This document shows, one piece after another, positions 7,296-14,635 of a stretch of 15,023 nucleotides of DNA (the stretch's first letter is position 1; every line of letters starts with the position of its first letter). The stretch comes from CAWDPQ01 sp049642465 (GTDB taxonomy: Bacteria; Acidobacteriota; Vicinamibacteria; Vicinamibacterales; 2-12-FULL-66-21), in contig JBAROV010000251.1 of NCBI GenBank assembly GCA_049642465.1, positions 1 to 15,023 on the forward strand. The letters run 5' to 3'. Under the pieces are notes generated by a model. The model saw nothing but the letters and a program-made list of their open reading frames with translations. It ran no database searches and had not been told where the DNA came from. The position numbers and the translations under genes are program-made.

Positions 7296-8852
7296 ATGAA
7301 GCGGACCTCCGCGGCTGTCGCGATCCTTTTTGTTGCCTGCACATTGCTGACCGAAGCAGGTCGTGCGTCTCCCATCGGCGTTGTTCGCAGCGTCATCCTG
7401 AATGTGGCGCCGCAAGACAACTCGGTATTTGCTACATGGTCGCCAATTCTTGGAGCGACCTACATTCTCCGTTGGAAAGCAGCAACAGCGGGCAACTGGC
7501 AGGCACTCGACGTGGGCTCGTTGAACGCCCGCGCCGTGACGAACCTGAGCAATGGTGTCAGTCACATGTTTCAGGTCGAAGCTCGATTCCCTTCTGGCGA
7601 CAGCATTGTGAGCCCAGCCATCGAAGCGACGCCGCGACCACGACCAGGGTGCGTAACGATCGAGTACTACCCGTGGCTGCCGCCGGTGAGCTTCTTCTGC
7701 ACGAAGCAGGCCCTCGACGACTATCTGACCCAGCGCGCGATTAACCCGCTCACGCTGCGGTGCCGCCAGCAGCAGGTCACATCGTGGACAGTCAATACTC
7801 CGGATTGTCTGTACACCACTCCAGGCGGCGAGCAACTGTTGCTATTGCGATCCGCGGATATGGTTTTTGCCGGCGAAAATCAGTATCCCGACCCCGGTGA
7901 CATTCGCCGGACCGCTCGCCGCGCGATCTGGGGAGTGGACGATCCGCTCGCCACACCTTTGTCCGCATCCCGCACGAGTCTTTCGCAGCCACTCGTCGGC
8001 AACGTGACGCACCACGCGCACGCGCAATCCTTCGAAGTAGCCTACGCAGGGGGGCTTCCTACGCGTATCACCTGGTTCGTACCGGCGGCACCGATTTACG
8101 GCCGTTACGCGATCTATCACGAAGGCCATGGAGGCGCCGGCGTGGAGATTGGCGCCGACACGATCGATTGGCTGCTCGATCGAGGCTGGACGGTTATTAC
8201 GCTCGACATGCCGCTCCTGGGCATGAACCGAGTGGACGCGCGCCCCGGCCTGGAGGCGCACGGCCAATTCGAGTCTCTCGACGATGGAGTCGCAAGTCCA
8301 CTGAGATTCTTCCTGACACCAGTGAGGACGATCGTCGACTGGATCGTGGAACTCGAGGCCGGACGGAATCCGGACATCCTGCTGATCGGGAGGTCCGGTG
8401 GCGGCTTGACCTCTTACGTGTACGGCGCGACCGATGCCCGCGTCGATATCGTCGTTTCAGTAGCCGGCGGTCGGCCAATTTCCGAGCGTCTCGACGCCCC
8501 TTGGGGTGCCGCCGAACTCGGCGACTACGAGCAGACTGCCCCGCACCTCTACAACGCCGTCGGTCACGAGCATCTAATGCTTGCGGCAGGATCCAAGGGG
8601 TCGATGTACATCTTCAATCAGTGGGATTCCTGCTGCTTCCGCATTCAGCCGGACAGCGCGTTCGTGGAGTATCTGAGGAGCGGATCCGATCCATCGGGGA
8701 AAACGATCGCGGTGTTCGTTGACCAGGAGAATCCGGCGCATTCGATTGGACCACGTGGATATGTCGAGTTGGACGCATTCCTCGGTCGGGCGCTGACCGT
8801 CGTCGGACGGCCGCCAACCGCCCCGTCCGGAATGCGCGTCATCCGCCCATGA
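7296..8852 (+). CDS. Secreted alpha/beta hydrolase with FN3-like N-terminal domain
   Basis: 518 residues from ATG at 7296, with a weak GGAAAA upstream. Residues 1-24 look like a Sec signal peptide (MKR, a hydrophobic run, then GRAS). Residues about 28-113 resemble a fibronectin type III domain (SVFATWSPILGATYILRWK). A Cys-containing linker follows (Cys119, 135, 156, 171). The hydrolase domain runs from about 230. YHEGHGG at 274-280 is a probable oxyanion-hole region, GRSGGG at 365-370 has the nucleophile Ser367, and PAHSIG at 480-485 has the probable catalytic His482. The acid may be Asp444 or Asp476. Several cysteines, including Cys446-Cys447, fit an oxidising, extracytoplasmic location. The substrate is unknown. 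In this locus an esterase or deacylase that trims the glycan is plausible (inference). Start codons upstream of 7296 lack the signal peptide at the N-terminus. Confidence 0.82.
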   Translation: MKRTSAAVAILFVACTLLTEAGRASPIGVVRSVILNVAPQDNSVFATWSPILGATYILRWKAATAGNWQALDVGSLNARAVTNLSNGVSHMFQVEARFPSGDSIVSPAIEATPRPRPGCVTIEYYPWLPPVSFFCTKQALDDYLTQRAINPLTLRCRQQQVTSWTVNTPDCLYTTPGGEQLLLLRSADMVFAGENQYPDPGDIRRTARRAIWGVDDPLATPLSASRTSLSQPLVGNVTHHAHAQSFEVAYAGGLPTRITWFVPAAPIYGRYAIYHEGHGGAGVEIGADTIDWLLDRGWTVITLDMPLLGMNRVDARPGLEAHGQFESLDDGVASPLRFFLTPVRTIVDWIVELEAGRNPDILLIGRSGGGLTSYVYGATDARVDIVVSVAGGRPISERLDAPWGAAELGDYEQTAPHLYNAVGHEHLMLAAGSKGSMYIFNQWDSCCFRIQPDSAFVEYLRSGSDPSGKTIAVFVDQENPAHSIGPRGYVELDAFLGRALTVVGRPPTAPSGMRVIRP

Positions 8853-8878
8853 CTTTGCCGGTTTCCGACCGCCGAACC

Positions 8879-8907
8879 TTGACGCATTCGCGGCAATTGC
8901 TTAATAT
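8879..8907 (+). promoter_or_regulatory. Sigma70-type promoter for the wzz-wzx-methyltransferase operon
   Basis: TTGACG (8879-8884), a spacer of exactly 17 bases, then TAATAT (8902-8907). Each hexamer is 5/6 or close to consensus. It begins 26 bases after the hydrolase stop and predicts a start near 8914. It is the best promoter in the window. Confidence 0.65.
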
Positions 8908-8913
8908 CACGCT

Positions 8914-9033
8914 ACTTACGCTGTAAGAACTCGACCGCTTGGCGGATAGTACGTCGGTCCCTCCGGCCTCTTCGTTCCGCGGCGGTCTGCCGCATGTCCG
9001 CAACCGATTAACCGTCCGCCGGTACAGCATTCG
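8914..9033 (+). other. Long 5' leader of the Wzz-like operon
   Basis: About 120 transcribed bases separate the predicted start from the ATG at 9034. At its head is CTTAC-GCT-GTAAG (8915-8927), a 5-3-5 inverted repeat that could be an operator. Next comes a small hairpin, CCGC-TTG-GCGG (8935-8945). A GCGG-TCTG-CCGC hairpin lies just before 8994. No known riboswitch or protein-coding frame is recognised. Confidence 0.35.
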
Positions 9034-10050
9034 ATGATCCCTGAGGCATCTCTGCGCAGCGCTCCTTCGGCGCCGGCGACCGTTGACGATGACGCGCAGG
9101 CGCTGCGGAAGTGGACTGGGATCCTCGCGCATGCCTGGGGCGTACTTGCCGTCGGCGCGATCGTGGGCGGTCTGCTCGGATGGTTCGCCGCCACACGTTC
9201 GGCCTCGTTGTTCGAAGCGGTCGCAACGGTGGTGCTCAGCCCTCCGCCAGGACGAGATGCCCTGTTCACGGCGCCAAGTATGAGGACCGTATTCACGAGC
9301 GCTACGGTCATCTCCGCTGTCGTTTCCGAACTGGGTCTGGATCGGGAGCCGTTTTCGCTGACGCCGGACGCGTTTCGATCGCGGGCACTGATCGTGGAAG
9401 AGGTGCCGACCACGTACGTGACGCGGCTCAGGGTCCGCCTCAGGAGTGCGGACACTGCAGCCACGGCTGCGAATGCGGTCGCTCATCAGGCAATGGAACT
9501 GACGTCACGTGCGTGGCGCGATGCGGCGATAGCGGACGAGGGAATCCTGCAGAAGAGGCTCGCAACGGCCCGCCAGGAACTAGCGAAGGCGGAGCAAGGT
9601 TGGTTGACTGCTCGTTTAGCGGCGGGACGAGGACCCTCCCGTGATGCTCGGATCCGCGTGCCTCGCACCGTCTCCGACGACCGGGAGAGGCCATCACGTG
9701 GTTTGAACGGGAAACCCTTGGAGGATCGACTCGCTGAGAGCGCCGTCGCTCCGGGACAGGTCGCGGTGGGCGGCGACAACTACATGAAACAGTTCGAGCT
9801 TGTGCGGCTCGAGAATGAGGTAGAGGTCAGGCGTGCGGTCTTCATGGACGTCGCGGACGAGCTGGAGCGAGTACGACTCGAAGTGGCCGCGACGCCGAGC
9901 CCACTGAAGCTGGTGGAACCTGCGGTTGTGCCGAAGTATCCATTAGCCGGCACGGGAAAACGGACGATTGCACTCGGAGTGCTCGCGGGACTCGTGCTCG
10001 CCGCATGCTTCGTCGTGTCGCGCGAGTGGCGACTCTCCGTCCGACGCTAA
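9034..10050 (+). CDS. Wzz-like polysaccharide chain-length determinant (co-polymerase, no kinase domain)
   Basis: 338 residues. An inner-membrane protein with the two-helix topology of Wzz/PCP proteins: helix 1 at about 35-53, a large periplasmic part, and helix 2 at about 311-329. The Wzz signature before helix 2 is visible as EPAVVPKYPLAGTGKR (295-310). The periplasmic part has strands rich in Val (VATVVLSP), then heptad-like coiled-coil stretches at about 165-195 and 253-287. Between them is a polar, probably disordered stretch, about 198-248. There is no C-terminal tyrosine kinase or Walker motif. It would set the modal chain length with a Wzy polymerase, which is not in this window. The ATG at 9034 lacks a clear Shine-Dalgarno. 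It is the first gene of its operon. Confidence 0.83.
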   Translation: MIPEASLRSAPSAPATVDDDAQALRKWTGILAHAWGVLAVGAIVGGLLGWFAATRSASLFEAVATVVLSPPPGRDALFTAPSMRTVFTSATVISAVVSELGLDREPFSLTPDAFRSRALIVEEVPTTYVTRLRVRLRSADTAATAANAVAHQAMELTSRAWRDAAIADEGILQKRLATARQELAKAEQGWLTARLAAGRGPSRDARIRVPRTVSDDRERPSRGLNGKPLEDRLAESAVAPGQVAVGGDNYMKQFELVRLENEVEVRRAVFMDVADELERVRLEVAATPSPLKLVEPAVVPKYPLAGTGKRTIALGVLAGLVLAACFVVSREWRLSVRR

Positions 10051-10094
10051 ACCAACGGATCGCCTTCGCCGTTATTGTCGCAGGTTTCACTTTC

Positions 10095-11456
10095 GTGAAT
10101 TCACCCACCGAGCGCACGGGCGCCGCACATCCGATCGGCGCGTGGCTATCCTCGGGTATCGCGACGAGGATGCACGCGGGCGTTGGCTTCAATCTCCTCG
10201 GATCCGTTTTCAATCAGGGCAGTACGCTTCTTGTTAACCTGCTGGTCGCGAATCTGCTCGGACGCGAAACGTTTGGGCAGTACACGATGGTGCTGGCAAC
10301 GGTTGCGGCACTGGCATCGATCGGTCAGCTCTCGATGGGCTACACGGCGACGAAGCATGTGGCTGAGTTCCGTTCGGTCGACCCTGAGAAAGCGTCGCGG
10401 ATCTTGGGGCTTTGCACGGTGGTGTCTGTCGTGGCGGCACTGATCGCCGCGGCGGGACTGGCGGTGCTGGCCGGCTGGCTCGCCGGGCCGATGCTCGGGT
10501 CGCCGGATCTCGCGCCGGAACTCAGAGTGGCTGGCATCGCAGTGTTCTTTACGATCATCAATGGACTCATGAGTGGTGCGCTTGCGGGTCTCGAAGGGTA
10601 CCGAGCCCTCGCGAAGGCGGGAATTGCGAGCGGGGCGATATACGCGCTCCTCTGCACGCTTGGAGCGTGGGCCTACGGATTAGCCGGCGCAGTGACCGGC
10701 GTCGCGCTGAGTGCCTCCGCGCAGTCCGTCGTACTCGGAACTTATCTTCGACATGAAGCGTCGCGCCAGGGTATAGCCGTGCAGTATCGTCGAATGTCTG
10801 ACGAACGTGCGGTGTTCGTCGGCTTCGCAGTGCCCGCGTCACTGAGCGCGTGGCTTTTTCAGCCGGCACTGTGGATTGCAACGGCGCTCCTCGCACGCCA
10901 GCCGAATGGCTATGGCGAACTGGCGCTGTTTGGCGCGGCGAATGCGTTTCGCTCTCTCGTGCTGTTCGTGCCTCAAGCGGTCAACAACGTCGGGATGTCG
11001 CTGCTGAACAACCAGAGGCAGTCGAGCCCTGATGCGTACCGGAGCGTTTTTTATCTGAACGCGATCATGACGACAGTCGCCGCGGTGGGAGCCGCCGCCG
11101 CGCTCTTCCTCGCGGGGTCTCCGCTCCTGCGTCTCTTCGGTCCAGGGTTTGCCGAAGGCCATGTCGTCCTCGGCATCATGCTCGCCGCGGGAATCATCGA
11201 AGCGCTCTCGGTGGCGGCCTATCAAATTGTCGTAAGCCATGGCCGCATCTGGACATCGCTTGCGTTCGTGTCGGTGCCACGAGATCTGAGTCTGGTGCTC
11301 ATCGCGGCGTTGCTGACTCCGACCTTCGGCGCCGCAGGACTCGCTACCGCGTACGCGACCGGGTGGTTCTTTGCCCTTCTCGGAATTTTGATCATCGTCT
11401 CGCGCCTGGGGCTGGGCGCGCCGGCCGCCGGAACAATGGTGGCCTCCGCACCATGA
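10095..11456 (+). CDS. Wzx-type oligosaccharide flippase (MOP superfamily)
   Basis: 453 residues if GTG at 10095 is the start. A polytopic inner-membrane protein with about 12-14 hydrophobic helices, expected to flip the undecaprenyl-linked repeat unit to the periplasmic face. The first helix region (HAGVGFNLLGSVFNQG) and NLLGRETFGQYTMV are typical of the Polysacc_synt/MATE-like families. The start is uncertain. ATG at 10005 would overlap the Wzz-like gene by 46 bases and add residues encoded in the other gene's last helix. ATG 10170 would remove residues just before helix 1. None has a strong ribosome site. Its stop overlaps the next start as ATGA (11453-11456). Confidence 0.88.
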   Translation: MNSPTERTGAAHPIGAWLSSGIATRMHAGVGFNLLGSVFNQGSTLLVNLLVANLLGRETFGQYTMVLATVAALASIGQLSMGYTATKHVAEFRSVDPEKASRILGLCTVVSVVAALIAAAGLAVLAGWLAGPMLGSPDLAPELRVAGIAVFFTIINGLMSGALAGLEGYRALAKAGIASGAIYALLCTLGAWAYGLAGAVTGVALSASAQSVVLGTYLRHEASRQGIAVQYRRMSDERAVFVGFAVPASLSAWLFQPALWIATALLARQPNGYGELALFGAANAFRSLVLFVPQAVNNVGMSLLNNQRQSSPDAYRSVFYLNAIMTTVAAVGAAAALFLAGSPLLRLFGPGFAEGHVVLGIMLAAGIIEALSVAAYQIVVSHGRIWTSLAFVSVPRDLSLVLIAALLTPTFGAAGLATAYATGWFFALLGILIIVSRLGLGAPAAGTMVASAP

Positions 11457-12337
11457 GTTCGACCGTGGTCGGCCCCGCCGCATTGGCGGCAGCCACCCGT
11501 ATTTACCGCGCGACTCCGTTTCGTCGTCTCCGCGAAGCCTATTTCCAGTTGTTCCTCAGATTAGTCCGCGGACGACGCGTGGTTCGAACCGTCGAAGGCA
11601 TGACGTTCGATCTCGATCTGGGAGAGATGATCGACGTGGGCTTGTTCCTCCAGCAATACGAACGGGACATCGTCGCCCTCGTCGAACGTCTGACGCAGCC
11701 TGGATGGACAGTTTTCGATATTGGCGCCAACATCGGCGCCCACACGGTCCGTTTTTCCCGGCTGGTTGGCGCACGGGGACGCGTGTTTGCCTTTGAACCG
11801 ATGGACTATGCCTTCAACAAGCTGACGCGGAACCTCTCGTTGAACGATGCGCAGAACACACGGGCCTTCAAACTCGCTCTTTCGGACGAGAACGACGACG
11901 CACGTCGCGTCAACTATCGTTCGAGCTGGTCCACCACGGGTGAACGGCGGGCGGAAAGCAGTTCGGTGGAGTTCAAGCGGCTCGACGACTGGTGCATCGA
12001 GCACGACATCACTCGCGTGGATCTCATCAAGCTGGACGTGGATGGCCACGAGTGGCAGGTGCTCAAGGGCGGGCTCACGTCGATGAATCGTCACCGGCCA
12101 ATTGTCCTCATCGAGGCTGGTGCCTGGCACTTCACGTCGCGAGAAACCAATCCACTCGAGGTCCTGGTGACATCGGGGTATAAATTGTGGGAAACCACGA
12201 CGGGCGCTGAACTCGATATCTCTGCCGTTCGACAGCGCCTTCCCGAGCGGGACGAGGAGATGGCGTATTCGATCAATCTCGTCGCCAGCACCACGCCATT
12301 GAAGAATCTCCCAGCCGGAGTCCGCCACGCATCATGA
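11453..12337 (+). CDS. FkbM family SAM-dependent methyltransferase
   Basis: 294 residues from the ATG that overlaps the flippase stop by 4 bases. FkbM proteins usually methylate hydroxyl groups of sugars or natural products in the cytoplasm. The SAM motif I is FDIGANIGAHT (88-98), FEP is at 114-116, and VDLIKLDVDGHE is at 189-200, followed by VLIEAG (218-223). The whole family core is present, including an N-terminal stretch of about 80 residues with DVGLFLQQYERD. An in-frame upstream ATG at 11363 would overlap the flippase gene by 94 bases and is unlikely. It is translationally coupled on both sides. Confidence 0.9.
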   Translation: MSSTVVGPAALAAATRIYRATPFRRLREAYFQLFLRLVRGRRVVRTVEGMTFDLDLGEMIDVGLFLQQYERDIVALVERLTQPGWTVFDIGANIGAHTVRFSRLVGARGRVFAFEPMDYAFNKLTRNLSLNDAQNTRAFKLALSDENDDARRVNYRSSWSTTGERRAESSSVEFKRLDDWCIEHDITRVDLIKLDVDGHEWQVLKGGLTSMNRHRPIVLIEAGAWHFTSRETNPLEVLVTSGYKLWETTTGAELDISAVRQRLPERDEEMAYSINLVASTTPLKNLPAGVRHAS

Positions 12338-13011
12338 CTTCCGCACACGTTCCAGCACCGGCGGTGATGCCCGTCGATCGCGAGCACTGGTTTCGGCAGC
12401 TCGACCTGTCGAACTTCGTGAATGCGTACTACCAGTTTCGCGACCTGTCACAGATTGATGGCTGCCGACGCGTACTCATTGTGGGACCAGGGCAGGGATT
12501 GCAGACCGAAGTCCTGAAATGGCGCGGGTATGAGGTGACGACGCTCGATATTGACGAAACGTTCAAGCCTGACGTCATTGGCAGCGTGCACGACATGAAC
12601 ATGTTCAGGGACAGGCAATTTGACGCCGTCATTGCTTCACACGTGCTGGAACACCTCGCCGTGGCGTACCTCGATCGTTCGCTTCGGGAACTCTCGCGCG
12701 TTGCCGCCTATGCGCTGATTTATCTCCCCGTCGCTGGACGTCACGTACAGGCGCGTCTACAGCCAGGATTCAAGGGCATCGATCTCTCCGTCGTGTTCGA
12801 TCTCTTCAACTATCTGCATCGGCCCAACGGTGTCGAAGCCAAGTACTGCGGAGGACAGCATTTCTGGGAAGTCGGCATGCGCGGCTTTCGTGTGGGGGAT
12901 CTGAAGCGGAGAATGTCCACTCAGTTCGACGTCGTGGACGTCTACCGCAACCGCGACTGGAATCCCAGTCTCAACTTCGTATTGCGTTCGAAGCGGGCGA
13001 CATCCGCCTAG
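12334..13011 (+). CDS. Class I SAM-dependent methyltransferase
   Basis: 225 residues, with ATG overlapping the FkbM stop by 4 bases (ATGA, 12334-12337). Motif I is VLIVGPGQG (47-55), the acidic strand-2 end is LDID (71-74), and ASHVLEHL (101-108) is the typical post-motif of Methyltransf_11-type enzymes. Its usual role in such loci is O- or N-methylation of a sugar. The C-terminal part (KYCGGQHFWEVG) is less typical and the substrate is unknown. It is the last gene of the wzz-wzx-fkbM run and converges on the second FkbM gene. Confidence 0.83.
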   Translation: MTSAHVPAPAVMPVDREHWFRQLDLSNFVNAYYQFRDLSQIDGCRRVLIVGPGQGLQTEVLKWRGYEVTTLDIDETFKPDVIGSVHDMNMFRDRQFDAVIASHVLEHLAVAYLDRSLRELSRVAAYALIYLPVAGRHVQARLQPGFKGIDLSVVFDLFNYLHRPNGVEAKYCGGQHFWEVGMRGFRVGDLKRRMSTQFDVVDVYRNRDWNPSLNFVLRSKRATSA

Positions 13012-13026
13012 CGATTCGCGAATCGC
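13011..13026. terminator. 16-bp perfect palindrome in a convergent gap, possible bidirectional terminator
   Basis: GCGATTCGCGAATCGC is a perfect palindrome that starts at the last base of the methyltransferase stop codon. It could fold as a 6-bp stem with a CGCG loop on either transcript. It lies in the 21-base gap between convergent stops. There is no T-tract on either side, so efficient intrinsic termination is doubtful. It may instead be a protein-binding site. Confidence 0.35.
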
Positions 13027-13032
13027 GCGCCG

Positions 13033-13848
13033 TCAGCGCTCTTTCGCCAGCCGCTCACCAAAGCTTCGATGCACGAACAGCGCGTTAGCCGCAACCGCGT
13101 AGAGATAAAGGTGAAAGCTGCTGTCGTACAGCCAGACCAGGCGATAGTCCCGGTCGTAGAGATGCTGGTAAACCTCCGGGAACAACGGTTGTTGCTCATA
13201 GAATCTGACGAAACACACCTCCAAATGGATGAGGGGAACGGCCTGGCGTTCGATCAGGCTGCGCGCGCCATCGAGCACCCGCAGCTCGTATCCCTGCGTA
13301 TCCAGTTTAAGCAGGTCGATTCGCTCAATTCCTTGCGCGGCGCAGTACCTATCAAGGGTCAGAACGCGAACCGTCGTTTCCGCGCGCCTGTCGAGGCCAT
13401 CGGAGGCGACGAGAAAGTCTCCGGCACCCGGCGATGCCGGGAGCAGCGAGTTCGTCACGCTCAGCTTATTGATGAAGAACCTCGCATGCCCTTCACGATC
13501 ACCGACGGCCGCGTTGACTGCTGTCACACGCGAGTGCCGAGCCGCCAGGTTTTGCAGCTCGTGATAGGCCGAGGGGGCCGGCTCGAAACTGTAAATCCGA
13601 GCGCGAGGAAACGCATCGAGGAATTCGGCGGCCGACTGGCCGACGTGGGCGCCGACGTCGAACACGCACTCGATGTCACCGCCATGAATGGTCCGGGCAT
13701 CGGCAAGCGCATCCTGCCCGAGCGAGAGACGCTTCAGAAAACGATACGGCGGAAAACCGGCGGGATCCTTTTCGATGTCGTAGCCGTGTCGGGCGGCAAA
13801 CTCCAGCGCGCGGCGTTTCAACCGATGTTTCCAGCGCTCCCCGATCAT
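13033..13848 (-). CDS. Second FkbM family SAM-dependent methyltransferase
   Basis: 271 residues from ATG at 13846-13848. Motif I is FDVGAHVGQS (63-72), FEP is at 88-90, and IDLLKLDTQGYE is at 177-188, with IHLEVCF (207-213) closing the core. It is clearly the same family as the plus-strand FkbM protein but diverged (DTQGYE versus DVDGHE), so it is not a recent tandem copy. The N-terminus is short and polar, with no signal peptide, so it should act in the cytoplasm, probably on a sugar hydroxyl. It is the only minus-strand gene in the right part. It lies divergent to the next methyltransferase with at most about 28 bases between starts, so its promoter must lie inside that neighbour's coding region. 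Confidence 0.9.
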   Translation of the reverse strand: MIGERWKHRLKRRALEFAARHGYDIEKDPAGFPPYRFLKRLSLGQDALADARTIHGGDIECVFDVGAHVGQSAAEFLDAFPRARIYSFEPAPSAYHELQNLAARHSRVTAVNAAVGDREGHARFFINKLSVTNSLLPASPGAGDFLVASDGLDRRAETTVRVLTLDRYCAAQGIERIDLLKLDTQGYELRVLDGARSLIERQAVPLIHLEVCFVRFYEQQPLFPEVYQHLYDRDYRLVWLYDSSFHLYLYAVAANALFVHRSFGERLAKER

Positions 13849-13876
13849 GGCGCTATCATCTCACTTAGCGAAGGGC

Positions 13877-14635
13877 ATGACTGATCATCTGACGACGCGC
13901 GCACATTGGGAGGATACATGGGCGATCCCTCCGCGCTGGCGGCTGCCGTCTTCCCTCTCGGTCGCGACGCTCAACATGCAGCGACTGCTTCGCCCCCACG
14001 TGCGGCCCGGGATGCGGGTGCTGGAACTGGGTTGCGCGCCGGGCAAGATCCTCGCGTGGGTCGCCGCCGTGCTCGGCGCTGAGGCCTCCGGCCTCGACTA
14101 CTCGGAACGCGGCATCGCGTGGTCGAAGACGCTCTTCGAAAAACTCGGGATACCTGGCGATCTGCGCTGTGAGGATGTGTTCAGCACGTCGTTGCCGCCT
14201 GACAACTACGACGTCGTGTACAGCTCGGGACTCATCGAACATTTTGATGATCCGCGACAGATCGTGCGAACCCACGTGGCGTTGGTAAAGCCCGGCGGCA
14301 AGGCGATCATCGCCATTCCCGACTATGGCGGCATCTACGGACGCCTGCAGCGCTGGCTGGATCCCGAAAATTTGGCCATCCACAACCTGACGATCATGAG
14401 CGTCGAGGCGCTGTCGCGGGTGGTGCCGACAGACCTGATGGCCGATGTCAAGGTCTATCGAGTCGGCCGAATCTCACCCTGGCAGCTCAGTTTCGAGCGG
14501 CGGTTGCCTCGCCGGCTTGGGAGGGCCGCGAAGTACGCTCTCAACGTGGCCGGTCTGCTCCAGCCGGTCGACATCGATCGCCTCTGTCCGCTTCTGGTGC
14601 TCGAAATCAGCCGCCGAGTGGAACCGGCGTGCTGA
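13877..14635 (+). CDS. Class I SAM-dependent methyltransferase (Methyltransf_11/25-like)
   Basis: 252 residues from ATG at 13877. Motif I is VLELGCAPGK (48-57), GLDYSE (72-77) ends strand 2, SSGLIEHFDD is at 116-125, and LVKPGGKAIIAIP (136-148) is the classic motif preceding the last strands. The HWEDTW near the N-terminus is common in this group. ATG at 13847 is an alternative start. It would add ten residues and its start codon would overlap that of the divergent FkbM gene. GAAGGG lies just upstream of 13877 but is too close to act as an ideal ribosome site. The gene overlaps the following glycosyltransferase start by 7 bases, so the two are co-translated. The role is presumably sugar methylation. 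Confidence 0.85.
   Translation: MTDHLTTRAHWEDTWAIPPRWRLPSSLSVATLNMQRLLRPHVRPGMRVLELGCAPGKILAWVAAVLGAEASGLDYSERGIAWSKTLFEKLGIPGDLRCEDVFSTSLPPDNYDVVYSSGLIEHFDDPRQIVRTHVALVKPGGKAIIAIPDYGGIYGRLQRWLDPENLAIHNLTIMSVEALSRVVPTDLMADVKVYRVGRISPWQLSFERRLPRRLGRAAKYALNVAGLLQPVDIDRLCPLLVLEISRRVEPAC

Noticed and set aside
8994..9011. Five-codon open frame (MSATD) in the leader of the Wzz-like gene, as a possible leader peptide
   Set aside because: No ribosome site, and too short to distinguish from chance.
10005..10094. 30-residue N-terminal extension of the flippase from ATG 10005
   Set aside because: It overlaps the last helix of the Wzz-like gene, and the flippase family normally begins close to the first helix. 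The choice of GTG 10095 remains uncertain.
10839..11483. Minus-strand open frame opposite the flippase
   Set aside because: Highly charged, motif-free protein opposite a clear membrane transporter frame.
13069..13884. 271-codon plus-strand open frame opposite the second FkbM gene
   Set aside because: The minus-strand frame has all FkbM motifs. The plus frame has none and is a mirror of it.
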